A stretch of DNA of 55,775 nt from Candidatus Omnitrophota bacterium (GTDB taxonomy: Bacteria; Ratteibacteria; UBA8468; B48-G9; JAFGKM01): positions 1-55,775 of the forward strand of contig JAMWDI010000008.1 of the NCBI GenBank assembly GCA_023819375.1, read 5' to 3'. Positions within the stretch are counted from its first letter, which is position 1, and each line of letters opens with the position of its first letter. This document shows positions 10,108-19,728 of the stretch, in pieces. The notes beneath the pieces were generated by a model, which was given only the letters and a program-made list of their open reading frames with translations, did not search any database and was not told the origin of the DNA. Position numbers and translations under genes: made by a program.

Positions 10108-10689
10108 ATGGTAATTTGGAAAAGAAAAATTTATAGAATTCTTATGGGCTCTCTTGTCCCTTTGATTTATTTATTAACTAATTCAGTTTTTTTCCCTTTA
10201 ATTATCTGTTCCTTTTTTCTGACATTATTGCTTGCTCTCGAATTTGAAAGATGGAAAAATCCTGGGGTTTGGGACTATGTTTTGAGAAAATACGGTAGAA
10301 TTTTCAAAACGCCTGCAGGAAAATTAACTGGAGACACCTATTTTATGATTTCAACATTTATAATTTTAATTTTTTTTAATAAGCATGTGGCGGTACCTTC
10401 TCTATTTTTCCTAGTTTTTGGTGACGCAGGGAGTGGAATAATTGGCAGTAAATTTGGCAAAATACAAATTTTCCCAGGTAAATCTTTTGAAGGATTTACT
10501 GGGGGATTTCTTTTTAATTTTCTAATTTCTTTGTTAATCTTTAAATTTTTAAATTTGCCACTCTACCTACTTATCTTTGGCTCTTTGTTTGCTTCTTTTA
10601 TAGAATTGCTTCCATTAAAATTTGACGACAATTTAACAGTGGGTATTTCAACAGCAATTTTTATGAATTTCTTAACTTCTGGACTATGA
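10108..10689 (+). CDS. CTP-dependent lipid kinase-like membrane protein (dolichol/phytol/diacylglycerol kinase family)
   Basis: Membrane protein of 193 residues with about six hydrophobic segments. It has the conserved pattern of the SEC59/phytol kinase/Dgk1 superfamily, related to CDP-diglyceride synthetases: TGDTYF at 74-79, FGDAGSG at 104-110, GKSFEG at 124-129 and DDN at 173-175. Characterised relatives phosphorylate dolichol, phytol or diacylglycerol using CTP. Which lipid is used here is unknown. Three bases from plsY and four from the patatin gene, it probably recycles a lipid alcohol or diacylglycerol into phospholipid precursors. Confidence 0.72.
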   Translation: MVIWKRKIYRILMGSLVPLIYLLTNSVFFPLIICSFFLTLLLALEFERWKNPGVWDYVLRKYGRIFKTPAGKLTGDTYFMISTFIILIFFNKHVAVPSLFFLVFGDAGSGIIGSKFGKIQIFPGKSFEGFTGGFLFNFLISLLIFKFLNLPLYLLIFGSLFASFIELLPLKFDDNLTVGISTAIFMNFLTSGL

Positions 10690-10693
10690 TAAG

Positions 10694-11620
10694 ATGAAAA
10701 GAGGTCTTGCTCTTTCCGGAGGTGGCACAAGAAGTTTTTCTCAGATAGGTGCTTTAAAAATTTTGGAAAAAAGGGGGTTCCAATTTGACATAATAACAGG
10801 AACAAGTATGGGAGCAATTATAGGAACAATTTATAGTTTTACAGAAAGTGCAGAAAGAGTTGAAGAGATAATTTTTAAAATATTCACAAAAAAAATTTTT
10901 AGAAAAATAGAAAAATTTTTTTCAAGAAATGATAAAAGAGTTTTTGATAGGTTCTTTAAAAATATAAAAGACTTCTTTTTGCTCTTTATTGATAGTTATA
11001 AATCTGGACTCTTTGATTCTGAAATTATTGAAAAAGAAATTTATAAATTTATAGGAAAAAAAATTTATTTTGAAGAGGCTAAAAGAAAACTTGGAATAGT
11101 TGCAACTGAATATTTTTCAGGAAAAACAATAATATTTCACAAAGGAGAAATTATTCCTGCTTTAATCGCTTCTTGTTGTATTCCAGGGCTTATAAAACCA
11201 TATAAAATAAAGAATAAATTTTTTGTTGATGGGGGGATTACAAGTAATTTACCTGTTATTGCAAATTTCTTACTTGGTGGGGAAATAATTATAGGAATTG
11301 GAAATAATCTATTTTTACAAGAGAAAATACCGGTAAATGCATTTGATGTATTTACGCAGATTGAAAAAATAAAAACAATTTATTTACAACTTACGGAAGA
11401 ATTCCTTGCTGATTATGTTTTAAACATCCAAATGCCAGATATTGAATGGTTTAATTTTTCAAAGATTAAAGAATGTATTAAAATTGGTGAAGAATATACT
11501 TTAAAAAATTTAAAATTTATTGAAACAAAATTGGAAAAAAAAGAAAAAATTGAAATAAGAGAAAAAATTGTTCAAAATTTAAAAGAATATTTCTTACTCG
11601 GGGAATCTTCCAGGATTTAA
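10694..11620 (+). CDS. Patatin-like phospholipase
   Basis: Cytoplasmic or membrane-associated lipid acyl hydrolase of 308 residues in the RssA-type bacterial family. The oxyanion loop GGGTRS is at residues 9-14, the nucleophile elbow GTSMG at 36-40 (Ser38) and the catalytic Asp179 in DGG, so the Ser-Asp dyad is intact. It follows the lipid-kinase-like gene by four bases and could remodel or degrade membrane lipids made by its neighbours. The 3' end overlaps the convergent acyltransferase gene by 27 bases tail to tail. Confidence 0.87.
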   Translation: MKRGLALSGGGTRSFSQIGALKILEKRGFQFDIITGTSMGAIIGTIYSFTESAERVEEIIFKIFTKKIFRKIEKFFSRNDKRVFDRFFKNIKDFFLLFIDSYKSGLFDSEIIEKEIYKFIGKKIYFEEAKRKLGIVATEYFSGKTIIFHKGEIIPALIASCCIPGLIKPYKIKNKFFVDGGITSNLPVIANFLLGGEIIIGIGNNLFLQEKIPVNAFDVFTQIEKIKTIYLQLTEEFLADYVLNIQMPDIEWFNFSKIKECIKIGEEYTLKNLKFIETKLEKKEKIEIREKIVQNLKEYFLLGESSRI

Positions 11621-12514
11621 CCAACTTGACCATTGTTCAGGATATTTTTCAACCCACTCTTGAATTCTTTTAATAAAAAATTGTGTATTTTCTTTCACAT
11701 CCTGAGCAATATTTTTTGTCTCTTTGATATTATAAGGGCCTTCAACAAAAATTTTATGTTTCATTGGGCCTGTTCTAATTGTATAAAGACCTATAACATG
11801 AGTTTTATATTTTCTTGCAAATACAGCAGCACCAGTAGGAACATAAACTTTTCTGCCAAAGAATTCACATTCAACTCCATTAGGAGAATGTTGGTCTAGA
11901 TATATACATAAAATTCCACCCTTTTTTAACCAGTTTTTTGATTCTTCAATAGTTTCTTTCAAATCCCTTTTTGAAATTGCAGGAACTCCATATTTTTTTC
12001 TCATTTTTTTCAAATCTCTATCCACATATATATTAACAGAATTCTGAATAATAACATTGATAGGATAACCCTTCTTACTTAAAAATAAAAGTGCAATTGG
12101 GAAGTTTCCCATATGTGGACAGATGGCAACTACCCCCTTTTTTTCTTTCATAACTTCTTTTAAGATCTCTTCTCCTTCTATTTCAACCATTTTCATAAAT
12201 TTTGTTTCGTTAAATTTATATAGTTGAAAGGTTTCAAGCATACTCATAATTTCCTCAAATGTTCTTTTGCAGATTTTCCTTTTTTCTTTAGAAGTGTATT
12301 TATTTCCAAAAGCAATATTTATATTTCTCAAAGCAATCCTGCGTTGCCCTTTTATTGTATAAAATGCAAAATTCCCAAGCAATTTTATAACTTTTTCCAA
12401 AAGAAATAGAGGAATAATTTGGATGAAAAAAATAAGAATTTTTAAAAAAATATAAATAATTATTCCATTTTCAAAAGGTTTCAAGAAATTCCTAAAAAAC
12501 CTTTTTAGTTTCAT
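11594..12514 (-). CDS. LpxL/HtrB-type lysophospholipid acyltransferase family protein
   Basis: Protein of 306 residues with a hydrophobic N-terminal segment (about 19-50) and the layout of lipid A late acyltransferases: GQRRIALRNINIAFG, then the block around H134 (CPHMGNFP), then the YLDQHSPNGVECEFFGRKVYVPTGAAVFARK acceptor-site stretch. The usual catalytic motif is H-x4-D/E; here the fifth position after H134 is Pro139, so the acidic partner seems shifted or missing. It could acylate lipid A or another glycolipid at the inner membrane. No lpx genes are in the window. Confidence 0.75.
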   Translation of the reverse strand: MKLKRFFRNFLKPFENGIIIYIFLKILIFFIQIIPLFLLEKVIKLLGNFAFYTIKGQRRIALRNINIAFGNKYTSKEKRKICKRTFEEIMSMLETFQLYKFNETKFMKMVEIEGEEILKEVMKEKKGVVAICPHMGNFPIALLFLSKKGYPINVIIQNSVNIYVDRDLKKMRKKYGVPAISKRDLKETIEESKNWLKKGGILCIYLDQHSPNGVECEFFGRKVYVPTGAAVFARKYKTHVIGLYTIRTGPMKHKIFVEGPYNIKETKNIAQDVKENTQFFIKRIQEWVEKYPEQWSSWLNPGRFPE

Positions 12515-12524
12515 TATTTTCTCC

Positions 12525-12553
12525 TTGACTGATTTAAATAAAAAATCTATAAT
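12525..12553 (+). promoter_or_regulatory. Sigma-70-type promoter for addB-addA
   Basis: TTGACT at 12525-12530, an exact 17-bp spacer and a perfect TATAAT at 12548-12553. The addB ATG is 19 bases after the -10 box, so the predicted leader is about 12 bases and contains no Shine-Dalgarno sequence. It lies in the divergent gap next to the acyltransferase gene. Confidence 0.7.
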
Positions 12554-12572
12554 ATTTTAACATTTAACAAAA

Positions 12573-15221
12573 ATGAAAAAAATTTTCTTACTTCCTTTAA
12601 ATCTAAAAAATAAAACCATCTTCTTGCTTGAAAAACTGAAAAATGAAAACTTTCCATTTGATTTTATCTACATTACTTCTAACTATTGCAAAATTAAAGA
12701 TTTCAAATTTAAATTTTATAAATATTTTCAAAGTTTTTTTGGTCCTCAAGCATTTACATTGAAAAATCTTGCTATAAAAATAATTGAAGAAAAAAGCCCC
12801 AAAAGGATAATTTCAGAAATAGAAAAATATTTATTAATTCTTCAATTTATAAAAAAAAATAAAATTTCTTACAATGAAGAAGGTAAGGCCCAAATTATTT
12901 CTAACTTTATCAAAGAACTAAAAAAATCTTCAATTTCTATAGATGAAATACCAAATATTGAAAGGAAGATTGAAAATTACCCTTGGAAATACGATAAAAT
13001 AAAGGAAAATATCAAATTTGCTCTTTTAATTTTTAAGGAATATGAAAATTATCTTTCAAATAATAACTTAATTGATCAGGAAGATATATATAAAGAAGCC
13101 TCCTCTTTTATAGAAAAGGGAGAGTTTAAAAATCTTGTTTTTGAAAATATACTTGAAATACCGAAATATCAAAGAAAATTTATTTCCAAATTGATAACTT
13201 TTTGTGAAAACGTTTTTTTCTTTTATTTTGACCCTTCTTTTTTTTCTATTGACACCCAGGAATTGATCATAAAAGATACTTTTAATTTTTTAAGTGAGAT
13301 AGAAGACTGGGAAAAAGTTCAAGTTAAAGGTGAAGTGTTGGAACCTGTAATTGAATGTTATAATTTTGCCACAAAAGAAGAAGAGGTTAACGGAATTCTT
13401 GAATTGATTTATGAAGAAAAAAATAAAAAAAATTCTCTAACACTTGACGATTTTATAATTACATGTCCAGACATTTTAAGTTATCGTAATCAAATAAAAA
13501 GAACTTTCTCAAGATTTAATATTCCTGTTGAAATAATCCCTGGTTATTCACTTATAAAAAATCCTTCCATTTCTTCACTTTTTGAATTTTTGATATTTTC
13601 AGAAACATACAGTTGGGAAAACTTAATGAATATATTAATGTCTCCTTATTTTAAAGAATTTAATAAAGAAGAAATAAAAAAAATTTCTGAGGAAACAAGA
13701 AAAAAATACGAAAAAACAGGATTTTATAAAGATAATTTTGAAAAACTTAATTATCATAGTTTAAAAGTAATTAAGAAATGTTTGAATTTAATGAAAAGAG
13801 ACAAAATGTCATTAAATAAATGGAAAGAAGTTATCCTGAATATCATCAAAAATACAAAATGGGAACCATCAGAAGTTGAAGTTAAAATTGAATTTGAAAA
13901 AGTAATTGACAAACTTAGTGGTTCTTATTACATTACAAAAGAAAGTTTCATAAATCTTATGAATAAACTACTGGAAATGGTTGAAGTTGAAGAAGGTAAA
14001 GGAACGGGAATAAGAGTAAGTGGTGTTATAGAAAGTTTAGGAATTGAGAAAGAAATATGTATTTTTTGTGGAGCCACTGAAAAAAATTTCCCTAATACTC
14101 CAAAAGTTGAAGAATTTTTCTTACCAGATACATTAAAAAAAGATCTTAATCTTGAATATTTTGAGAAAAGAATTGCAAGAGATAGAGGCGATTTTTATAG
14201 AATTAAAAATGAACATGAAAAAATCATTTTTACCTATCCTTCAAAAGTAGGAGATGAATTGCAAATGAGATCAATACTTATCTTTGATTTACCTGTTAAA
14301 CAAAAAGAGAAACAGGCTTTTTTTATTTCATCAAAAGAACTATTTAAAGTAGAAACAAGTTTTGAAAAATTTAAAGAAAAATATGTAAAAAATGGAATAT
14401 TTACAATTGACGTAACAGATTTAGAAAAATTACTTAAATGTCCTTATAAATTTTATCTTGAAAAAATAGAAAATATAAAACCATATGAAATCCCCTCAAT
14501 AAAAGAAGACCCAAAATTGTGGGGAACATTAATTCATGAGAGTTTTAGGAAAACTTTTGAAGAAGAAAAAAACAAAACAATTGAAATAAAAAAAATAAAG
14601 GAATATAAAGAAAAATTTGAATACTGGATAAATAAAATGATAAATGAAAAAATAGAGAATAATGAGATTTCTAAAATTTACGGCCAAATTCTTAGATTGC
14701 GTTATCCAATAGTTCTTGAGAAGTTTGAACAAATTATCTTCAAACATGCAGAAAATATTTTTATAGATTTTGAAAAAAAAATTGACACAAAAAACGAAAA
14801 ATTCAAAATTATCGGAAAAGTAGATATTATAGAAAAAAACATAAAAGATGGGAAATTGGCAATAATTGATATTAAAACTGGAACTTCTTCAAAACTGTAC
14901 TATACAGAAAAAGACTTTTTTGAAAATCACAACATTCAAGTTCCATTATATATCTGGATTTATGCCAGAGAAAATGCCTTACCATATGAAGAAATAATCG
15001 GGATAATCTGGAATTTTAGTTTTTTTGAAGATGATAAAGATATTGAAAAAAAATTTAATTTTTCGCAAGATAAAAGTAAACGGAATTATCTTGATAAAAT
15101 AGAAGAATATTTAAATGAAAAAATAGAAGAAATAATGAATGGTAAATTTTCATTTATGCCTGAACCAAATAGATGTGAATATATATGTGAATACAAGGAG
15201 TTGTGTATATATGGAGAATAA
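12573..15221 (+). CDS. addB: AddB-like nuclease subunit of an AddAB double-strand-break resection complex
   Basis: Protein of 882 residues. The N-terminal two thirds are a degenerate helicase-like region, and the C-terminal third is a PD-(D/E)XK nuclease with D751 in GKVDII and D766-x-K768 in IIDIKTG. C623 (LKCPYKFYL) and C868, C872, C878 near the C-terminus form the split four-cysteine set that holds a [4Fe-4S] cluster in AddB; the last three are spaced Cx3Cx5C rather than the usual Cx2Cx5C. It overlaps the AddA-like gene and shares its promoter. The complex would resect DNA ends for RecA. It is shorter than Bacillus AddB (about 1170). Confidence 0.85.
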   Translation: MKKIFLLPLNLKNKTIFLLEKLKNENFPFDFIYITSNYCKIKDFKFKFYKYFQSFFGPQAFTLKNLAIKIIEEKSPKRIISEIEKYLLILQFIKKNKISYNEEGKAQIISNFIKELKKSSISIDEIPNIERKIENYPWKYDKIKENIKFALLIFKEYENYLSNNNLIDQEDIYKEASSFIEKGEFKNLVFENILEIPKYQRKFISKLITFCENVFFFYFDPSFFSIDTQELIIKDTFNFLSEIEDWEKVQVKGEVLEPVIECYNFATKEEEVNGILELIYEEKNKKNSLTLDDFIITCPDILSYRNQIKRTFSRFNIPVEIIPGYSLIKNPSISSLFEFLIFSETYSWENLMNILMSPYFKEFNKEEIKKISEETRKKYEKTGFYKDNFEKLNYHSLKVIKKCLNLMKRDKMSLNKWKEVILNIIKNTKWEPSEVEVKIEFEKVIDKLSGSYYITKESFINLMNKLLEMVEVEEGKGTGIRVSGVIESLGIEKEICIFCGATEKNFPNTPKVEEFFLPDTLKKDLNLEYFEKRIARDRGDFYRIKNEHEKIIFTYPSKVGDELQMRSILIFDLPVKQKEKQAFFISSKELFKVETSFEKFKEKYVKNGIFTIDVTDLEKLLKCPYKFYLEKIENIKPYEIPSIKEDPKLWGTLIHESFRKTFEEEKNKTIEIKKIKEYKEKFEYWINKMINEKIENNEISKIYGQILRLRYPIVLEKFEQIIFKHAENIFIDFEKKIDTKNEKFKIIGKVDIIEKNIKDGKLAIIDIKTGTSSKLYYTEKDFFENHNIQVPLYIWIYARENALPYEEIIGIIWNFSFFEDDKDIEKKFNFSQDKSKRNYLDKIEEYLNEKIEEIMNGKFSFMPEPNRCEYICEYKELCIYGE

Positions 15222-17787
15222 ATTCCCATTTGTAGTTTCCATTAAAGAAGCGTCTGCAGGAACAGGAAAAACGTTTTCAATAATGCAAGAAATTTCAAAT
15301 TTAAAAAATTTTTATGGTTCTTATGAATTTTTAAAAAAAATTCTTGGAATAACTTTTTCTGAATCTGCTGCAATTGAATTGAAAGAAAGATTGATTACTT
15401 TAATAAATAAAGAATTGAAGTTTATGTCTGAAGAAGAAAGAATAAAAATTCAAAATATTCTTCTAAATTTAAATTTTTCAACAATACATTCTTTCACGAG
15501 AAAACTTCTAAAAAGGTTTTCTGTTATTATTGATATTGACCCATTTTTCCAAATAATAGATGAAAATCAGAGTGAAATACTTTTTTTAAATGCCTTAAAC
15601 AAAGTCATTTCTGAATCTGAAAATCTAAAATTTTTCTTTGAAATTCTTAAGGATTTAAAACTCAACAACTTTACAAAAATAATTTTCGCTATGAAAAGAT
15701 TACATCCTTATATTTTTCTTGGAAAACCTTTAACAGACAATTCTCTAACAGAAAAAATAGTAAAATTTTATAAATCTGTAGAGGAAACATATTTAAACTT
15801 AAAAAAAGAATTGGGATATTTAGATTTTGATGATCTTGAGAAATTAACATTTATAACATTAATAAAAAGGCCAGAAGCAATGTTAATACTTGAAGATTTT
15901 GACGAAAACATTGATTTTATATTTGTTGATGAGTTTCAGGATACAAATTTACTTCAATGGGAAATAATAAAAAAACTAACTGAAGAATGGTCTTCTGGAT
16001 ATGGTGCCAAAGCCGAAGAAAGAAAATTTTATGGAATTTATATTGTTGGGGATAAGAAACAGTCAATTTACAAATTCAGGGGTGGAGAAAAGGAGGTTTT
16101 TGAAGAGGCAAAAAAGGCTTTCAGTGATTTTTATACAATTGAAAAATTGAAAAAAAACTACAGAAGCACTTCTGAAATCATAAATTTTATAAATGAATAT
16201 TTCAAAGATGAAGCCGACTGGAAAGATGAAGAATTAATATTTGGTGGAGAAATGGAAGATTTACCTTCAAAGATAGAAATAAAATTTTTTGAAAACAAAA
16301 ATGATGAGTATGATTGGGTATGTAGCAAAATAATTTCACTTTTAAATAAGAATATTTTAGTAAAAGACAAAAAAACTAATACAAAAAGGAAGATTGAATT
16401 TAGGGATATCCTTTTGCTTATAAGAAAAAGAACAAAAAATTTTAAACTATTAGAGGAAAAATTGAAAACTTATAACATCCCTTATGTTATAATAGGAGGA
16501 ATTGGTTTTTATCAGGAATTAGAAATTAAATTTTTACTTTCTCTTTTATACTCTTTAATTGATCCTACAGATAAATATTCAGTATGGAATCTTAAGAATT
16601 CAATTTTTAAAATAAATGAAGAGAAAATTGAAAATTGGAGGAATTTACTTGATAAATATGAAATCTCTTTTTTGATAGAAGAAATTTTAAAAGAAATTGA
16701 TTTTTGGAAAAATCTTAATATTCAACAAAAAGCAAATGTAGAAAAATTCCTTTCTATTTTACAGGAACAATCTTATCTACCTTTATATCAAATAACAAAA
16801 AATTTTAGGGAATTGTCTCTTTCTTCACTAGAACCAAAAGCAGACATTTATTCACTTCATCAAAATGCAGTTAAAATTATGACTATCCATAAATCTAAAG
16901 GACTGGAATTTCCTGCAGTATTTATTCTAAATATTGAAGATTTACATTATTCCTTTCAGAAAGAAGATTTTTTCTTTTATAAAAAGGAAGAAGGAGAATA
17001 TAAATATGTTTATAAAGAAGAAAGTGATGAAGAATTTAAAAAAGGATTTATTAATCAAATGTCTGAAGAAGAAAATAGAATATTATATGTTGCTATGACA
17101 AGAGCAATGCAGTTTCTTTTTATTTCAGGAACAAAATTTAACCATCCAATATCCAAAAAATTTTATGAACTTTCAGAAAAATTCCATGGAACAGTTGAAG
17201 AAATAAAACCACTTTTATATGAAAAGAAATCTGAAGAAGTAAAAATTGAACCTGTTTTTCAATATACTCCTTTTCTTTCTTATACAAAAGAAAAAAGAGA
17301 AGAGGGATTTGTTTATTCTGAAGCAATTATAGGAGATATAACTCACAGAATTCTAAATGAAATCAGTGAGGGTAAACTGGAATTCAAAGAAGATGAGATT
17401 TCTAAAAGGATTGATTTCTATCTTTTGAAACAAACAAAAAAAGCAAAAAATTATAGAGAAAAAATTTTAAAAATTTTTAAATTGATAAGAAAAAATAAAA
17501 AAATAGAGGAAATTGTAAAATCTAAGATATCGGAAAATGTCAAAAGCGAATTCCCTTTTATTTGTGAAATTGACGGTTCTCTTTATGAAGGGAAAATAGA
17601 TAAAATTTTTGTTAAAGATAATAAAATTGAAATTTATGATTTTAAAACTTTTTTGGGTCCATTAGAAAATTATAAATTTCAACTTAAAATATACAAAGAG
17701 GCAGTCAAAAGAATCTTCAAAAAAGAAAATATTGAATGTTATATAGTTGATTTATCTAAGGGGGAAATCTTAAAAATTGACATTTAA
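15211..17787 (+). CDS. addA: AddA-like UvrD-family helicase-nuclease subunit
   Basis: Superfamily 1 helicase with a fused C-terminal nuclease. Walker A is ASAGTGKT at residues 14-21; Walker B FVDEFQD, VGDKKQSIYKFRGGE, IMTIHKSKGLEFP and YVAMTRA are helicase motifs II, III, V and VI; the C-terminus has EGKIDKIF and IYDFKT, the PD-(D/E)XK acidic-lysine set. The frame is open from 15139, but the ATG at 15211 has AAGGAG at 15195-15200 and begins immediately before motif I, giving 858 residues. It overlaps addB by 11 bases. It is much shorter than Bacillus AddA (about 1230), suggesting reduced accessory domains. Confidence 0.87.
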   Translation: MENKFPFVVSIKEASAGTGKTFSIMQEISNLKNFYGSYEFLKKILGITFSESAAIELKERLITLINKELKFMSEEERIKIQNILLNLNFSTIHSFTRKLLKRFSVIIDIDPFFQIIDENQSEILFLNALNKVISESENLKFFFEILKDLKLNNFTKIIFAMKRLHPYIFLGKPLTDNSLTEKIVKFYKSVEETYLNLKKELGYLDFDDLEKLTFITLIKRPEAMLILEDFDENIDFIFVDEFQDTNLLQWEIIKKLTEEWSSGYGAKAEERKFYGIYIVGDKKQSIYKFRGGEKEVFEEAKKAFSDFYTIEKLKKNYRSTSEIINFINEYFKDEADWKDEELIFGGEMEDLPSKIEIKFFENKNDEYDWVCSKIISLLNKNILVKDKKTNTKRKIEFRDILLLIRKRTKNFKLLEEKLKTYNIPYVIIGGIGFYQELEIKFLLSLLYSLIDPTDKYSVWNLKNSIFKINEEKIENWRNLLDKYEISFLIEEILKEIDFWKNLNIQQKANVEKFLSILQEQSYLPLYQITKNFRELSLSSLEPKADIYSLHQNAVKIMTIHKSKGLEFPAVFILNIEDLHYSFQKEDFFFYKKEEGEYKYVYKEESDEEFKKGFINQMSEEENRILYVAMTRAMQFLFISGTKFNHPISKKFYELSEKFHGTVEEIKPLLYEKKSEEVKIEPVFQYTPFLSYTKEKREEGFVYSEAIIGDITHRILNEISEGKLEFKEDEISKRIDFYLLKQTKKAKNYREKILKIFKLIRKNKKIEEIVKSKISENVKSEFPFICEIDGSLYEGKIDKIFVKDNKIEIYDFKTFLGPLENYKFQLKIYKEAVKRIFKKENIECYIVDLSKGEILKIDI

Positions 17788-17806
17788 AAGACAAAAAAGA
17801 TAAAAT
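17777..17806 (+). promoter_or_regulatory. Sigma-70-type promoter for the nucleotide-sugar dehydrogenase gene
   Basis: A perfect TTGACA at 17777-17782 overlaps the end of addA, followed by an 18-bp spacer and TAAAAT at 17801-17806. The ATG at 17819 lies 12 bases beyond with no Shine-Dalgarno sequence, so the predicted leader is about six bases. Confidence 0.6.
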
Positions 17807-17818
17807 TTTTAGACTAAA

Positions 17819-19126
17819 ATGGAAATTAAAGAATTAATAAAAAAAATTGAAGAAAAAAAAATTAAGATAGGAGTTATCGGACTTGGTTATGTTGGTCTTC
17901 CAATTGTTATTCGGTTTGTTGAAAGCGGTTTTAAAGTTATTGGTTTTGACATAGATGAAGAAAAAGTTAAAAAATTAATGGAGGGAATATCATATATTTA
18001 TTACATACCAAATGAAAAAATAAAGGCATTATTACCTAACTTTAGTGCAACTACAGATATGGGAAAATTAAAGGAAGTAGATGCTATTCTTATATGTGTT
18101 CCAACTCCATTAACACCTTATAAAGATCCTGATCTACAATATCTTTACAAGACAGCAAATGATGTATATAAAGTTTTAAGAGAAGGACATATAATTTCAG
18201 TTGAGTCAACTACTTACCCAGGAACTACAAGAGAAATATATCTTAAAATACTGGAAAAAACTGGCCTGAAGGTTGGAAATGACTTTTTCCTAATTTATTC
18301 ACCAGAAAGAGAAGATCCAGGGAATTTCCAATATGATGCAAGAGAAATACCAAAAGTTGTTGGAGGAATAACGGAAAATTGTAAAAAAGTTGGAATTGCG
18401 TTATATTCTCAAATTGTAAAAAAAGTAGTTCCTGTTTCCTCCACAGAAGTAGCAGAAGCGACAAAATTGCTTGAAAATATATATAGAGCAGTAAATATAG
18501 CACTTGTAAATGAATTAAAGATGCTTTTTGATAGAATGGGAATAAATATATGGGAAGTTATTGAAGCAGCAAAAACAAAACCTTTTGGTTTCCAACCTTT
18601 TTATCCTGGTCCAGGATTAGGGGGACATTGTATTCCTATTGATCCATTTTATTTAACGTGGGTTGCCAAAAGATATGATTTTACAACAAGTTTTATTGAA
18701 TTAGCAGGAGAAATAAATACAATGATGCCTTATTATGTGGTTGAAAAATGTATTGAAGGATTAAATATGCAAGGAAAACCTATAAAAGGAAGTAAAGTTC
18801 TAATAATAGGTATTGCTTACAAAAAAGATGTAGATGATATTAGAGAATCACCTGCTTTTAAAATTATGAAAATTCTTGAAAAAAAAGAGGTAGAAAAAAT
18901 TGACTATTATGATCCTTATGTAAAAGAAGTAAAGAAAACAAGACAATATGATAAATCAATATCTTCAATTGAATTTAAACCTGAAAAACTGAAAGAATAT
19001 GATGTTGCGATTATTGTTACAGATCATTCAAATGTTGATTATGAAACCATATATGAAAATTTACCGTTAATTATAGATACAAGAAATGTGTATAAAGTGC
19101 CATCCCCTAAAGTTATAAAAGCATAG
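17819..19126 (+). CDS. Nucleotide-sugar 6-dehydrogenase (UDP-GlcNAc dehydrogenase-like, WbpA/WecC family)
   Basis: Four-electron NAD-dependent oxidation of the C6 hydroxyl of a UDP-sugar to a uronic acid, a precursor for surface polysaccharide. The Rossmann motif GLGYVGLP is at residues 21-28; the catalytic cysteine is C271 within GGHCIPIDPFYLTW; the central EVAEATKLLENIYRAVNIALVNEL helix is typical of the family. The HCIP-D form and 435-residue length fit the UDP-N-acetylhexosamine dehydrogenase branch better than UDP-glucose dehydrogenase, but substrate is inference. It stands apart from other polysaccharide genes here and has its own promoter. Confidence 0.85.
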   Translation: MEIKELIKKIEEKKIKIGVIGLGYVGLPIVIRFVESGFKVIGFDIDEEKVKKLMEGISYIYYIPNEKIKALLPNFSATTDMGKLKEVDAILICVPTPLTPYKDPDLQYLYKTANDVYKVLREGHIISVESTTYPGTTREIYLKILEKTGLKVGNDFFLIYSPEREDPGNFQYDAREIPKVVGGITENCKKVGIALYSQIVKKVVPVSSTEVAEATKLLENIYRAVNIALVNELKMLFDRMGINIWEVIEAAKTKPFGFQPFYPGPGLGGHCIPIDPFYLTWVAKRYDFTTSFIELAGEINTMMPYYVVEKCIEGLNMQGKPIKGSKVLIIGIAYKKDVDDIRESPAFKIMKILEKKEVEKIDYYDPYVKEVKKTRQYDKSISSIEFKPEKLKEYDVAIIVTDHSNVDYETIYENLPLIIDTRNVYKVPSPKVIKA

Positions 19127-19154
19127 TTGACTATAAAAAAGAAAATGTTAAAAT
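19127..19154 (+). promoter_or_regulatory. Sigma-70-type promoter for the GerMN-rpmE-prfA genes
   Basis: TTGACT at 19127-19132, a 16-bp spacer and TAAAAT at 19149-19154. The start codon at 19168 follows after 13 bases without a Shine-Dalgarno sequence, predicting a leader of about seven bases. Confidence 0.5.
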
Positions 19155-19167
19155 TAAAAAGATAAAA

Positions 19168-19728
19168 ATGAAAAAAGAAAAAAACATCTTGTTTTTTCTA
19201 TTTTTTTTATTTGTTTTTTTAATATTGTTTTTGCTCTTTTTAAAAATTAAAGGCTATTTTATTAAAGAAAGTAAAGTTTACATTTACTTAACGCACCAAA
19301 ATGATCAGACATATCTTGTACCAGTAGTAAGAAAAATAAAATATACTAAGAAAATTGAAGAAAAAATTAAAAATGCAATCAATGAATTATTTAAAGGTCC
19401 AACAGAAGAAGAAAAAGAAGCAGGACTTTCAACATCTTTAAATGAAGATTCAAAACTTTTAAATGTAAGTATTGAAAAGGATACTGTTAACCTTGATTTT
19501 TCAGAAAATATTGAAGAGGGAGGAGGGACTTCATTAATGGAAACAAGAATTGCTCAAATTGTTTATACTGCTACTCAATTTCCTGAAATTAAAAAAGTTA
19601 GATTTTTAATTGAAGGTAAAACTATAAATTATTTTAGTGGAGAAGGTATAACAATAGTAGAGAAACCTGTTAGCAGAGAAGATTTAAAAGAATTTGATAT
19701 AAAGATAAAAGAGGGAGGAGAATTATGA
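19168..19728 (+). CDS. Membrane-anchored GerMN-domain protein
   Basis: Protein of 186 residues: lysine-rich N-terminus, a single hydrophobic segment at about residues 8-27, then an extracytoplasmic GerMN domain (PF10646) recognisable by [27 protein letters not shown] and [26 protein letters not shown]. GerMN domains occur in Bacillus GerM and in lipoproteins such as LpqB; they are thought to act at the cell wall, but no enzymatic activity is established. It overlaps rpmE by four bases, an unusual coupling of a cell-envelope protein to translation genes. Confidence 0.8.
   Translation: MKKEKNILFFLFFLFVFLILFLLFLKIKGYFIKESKVYIYLTHQNDQTYLVPVVRKIKYTKKIEEKIKNAINELFKGPTEEEKEAGLSTSLNEDSKLLNVSIEKDTVNLDFSENIEEGGGTSLMETRIAQIVYTATQFPEIKKVRFLIEGKTINYFSGEGITIVEKPVSREDLKEFDIKIKEGGEL

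Noticed and set aside
15139-15210. Upstream extension of the AddA-like frame
   Set aside because: The added residues overlap addB heavily; ATG 15211 has a good AAGGAG and begins just before the Walker A motif.
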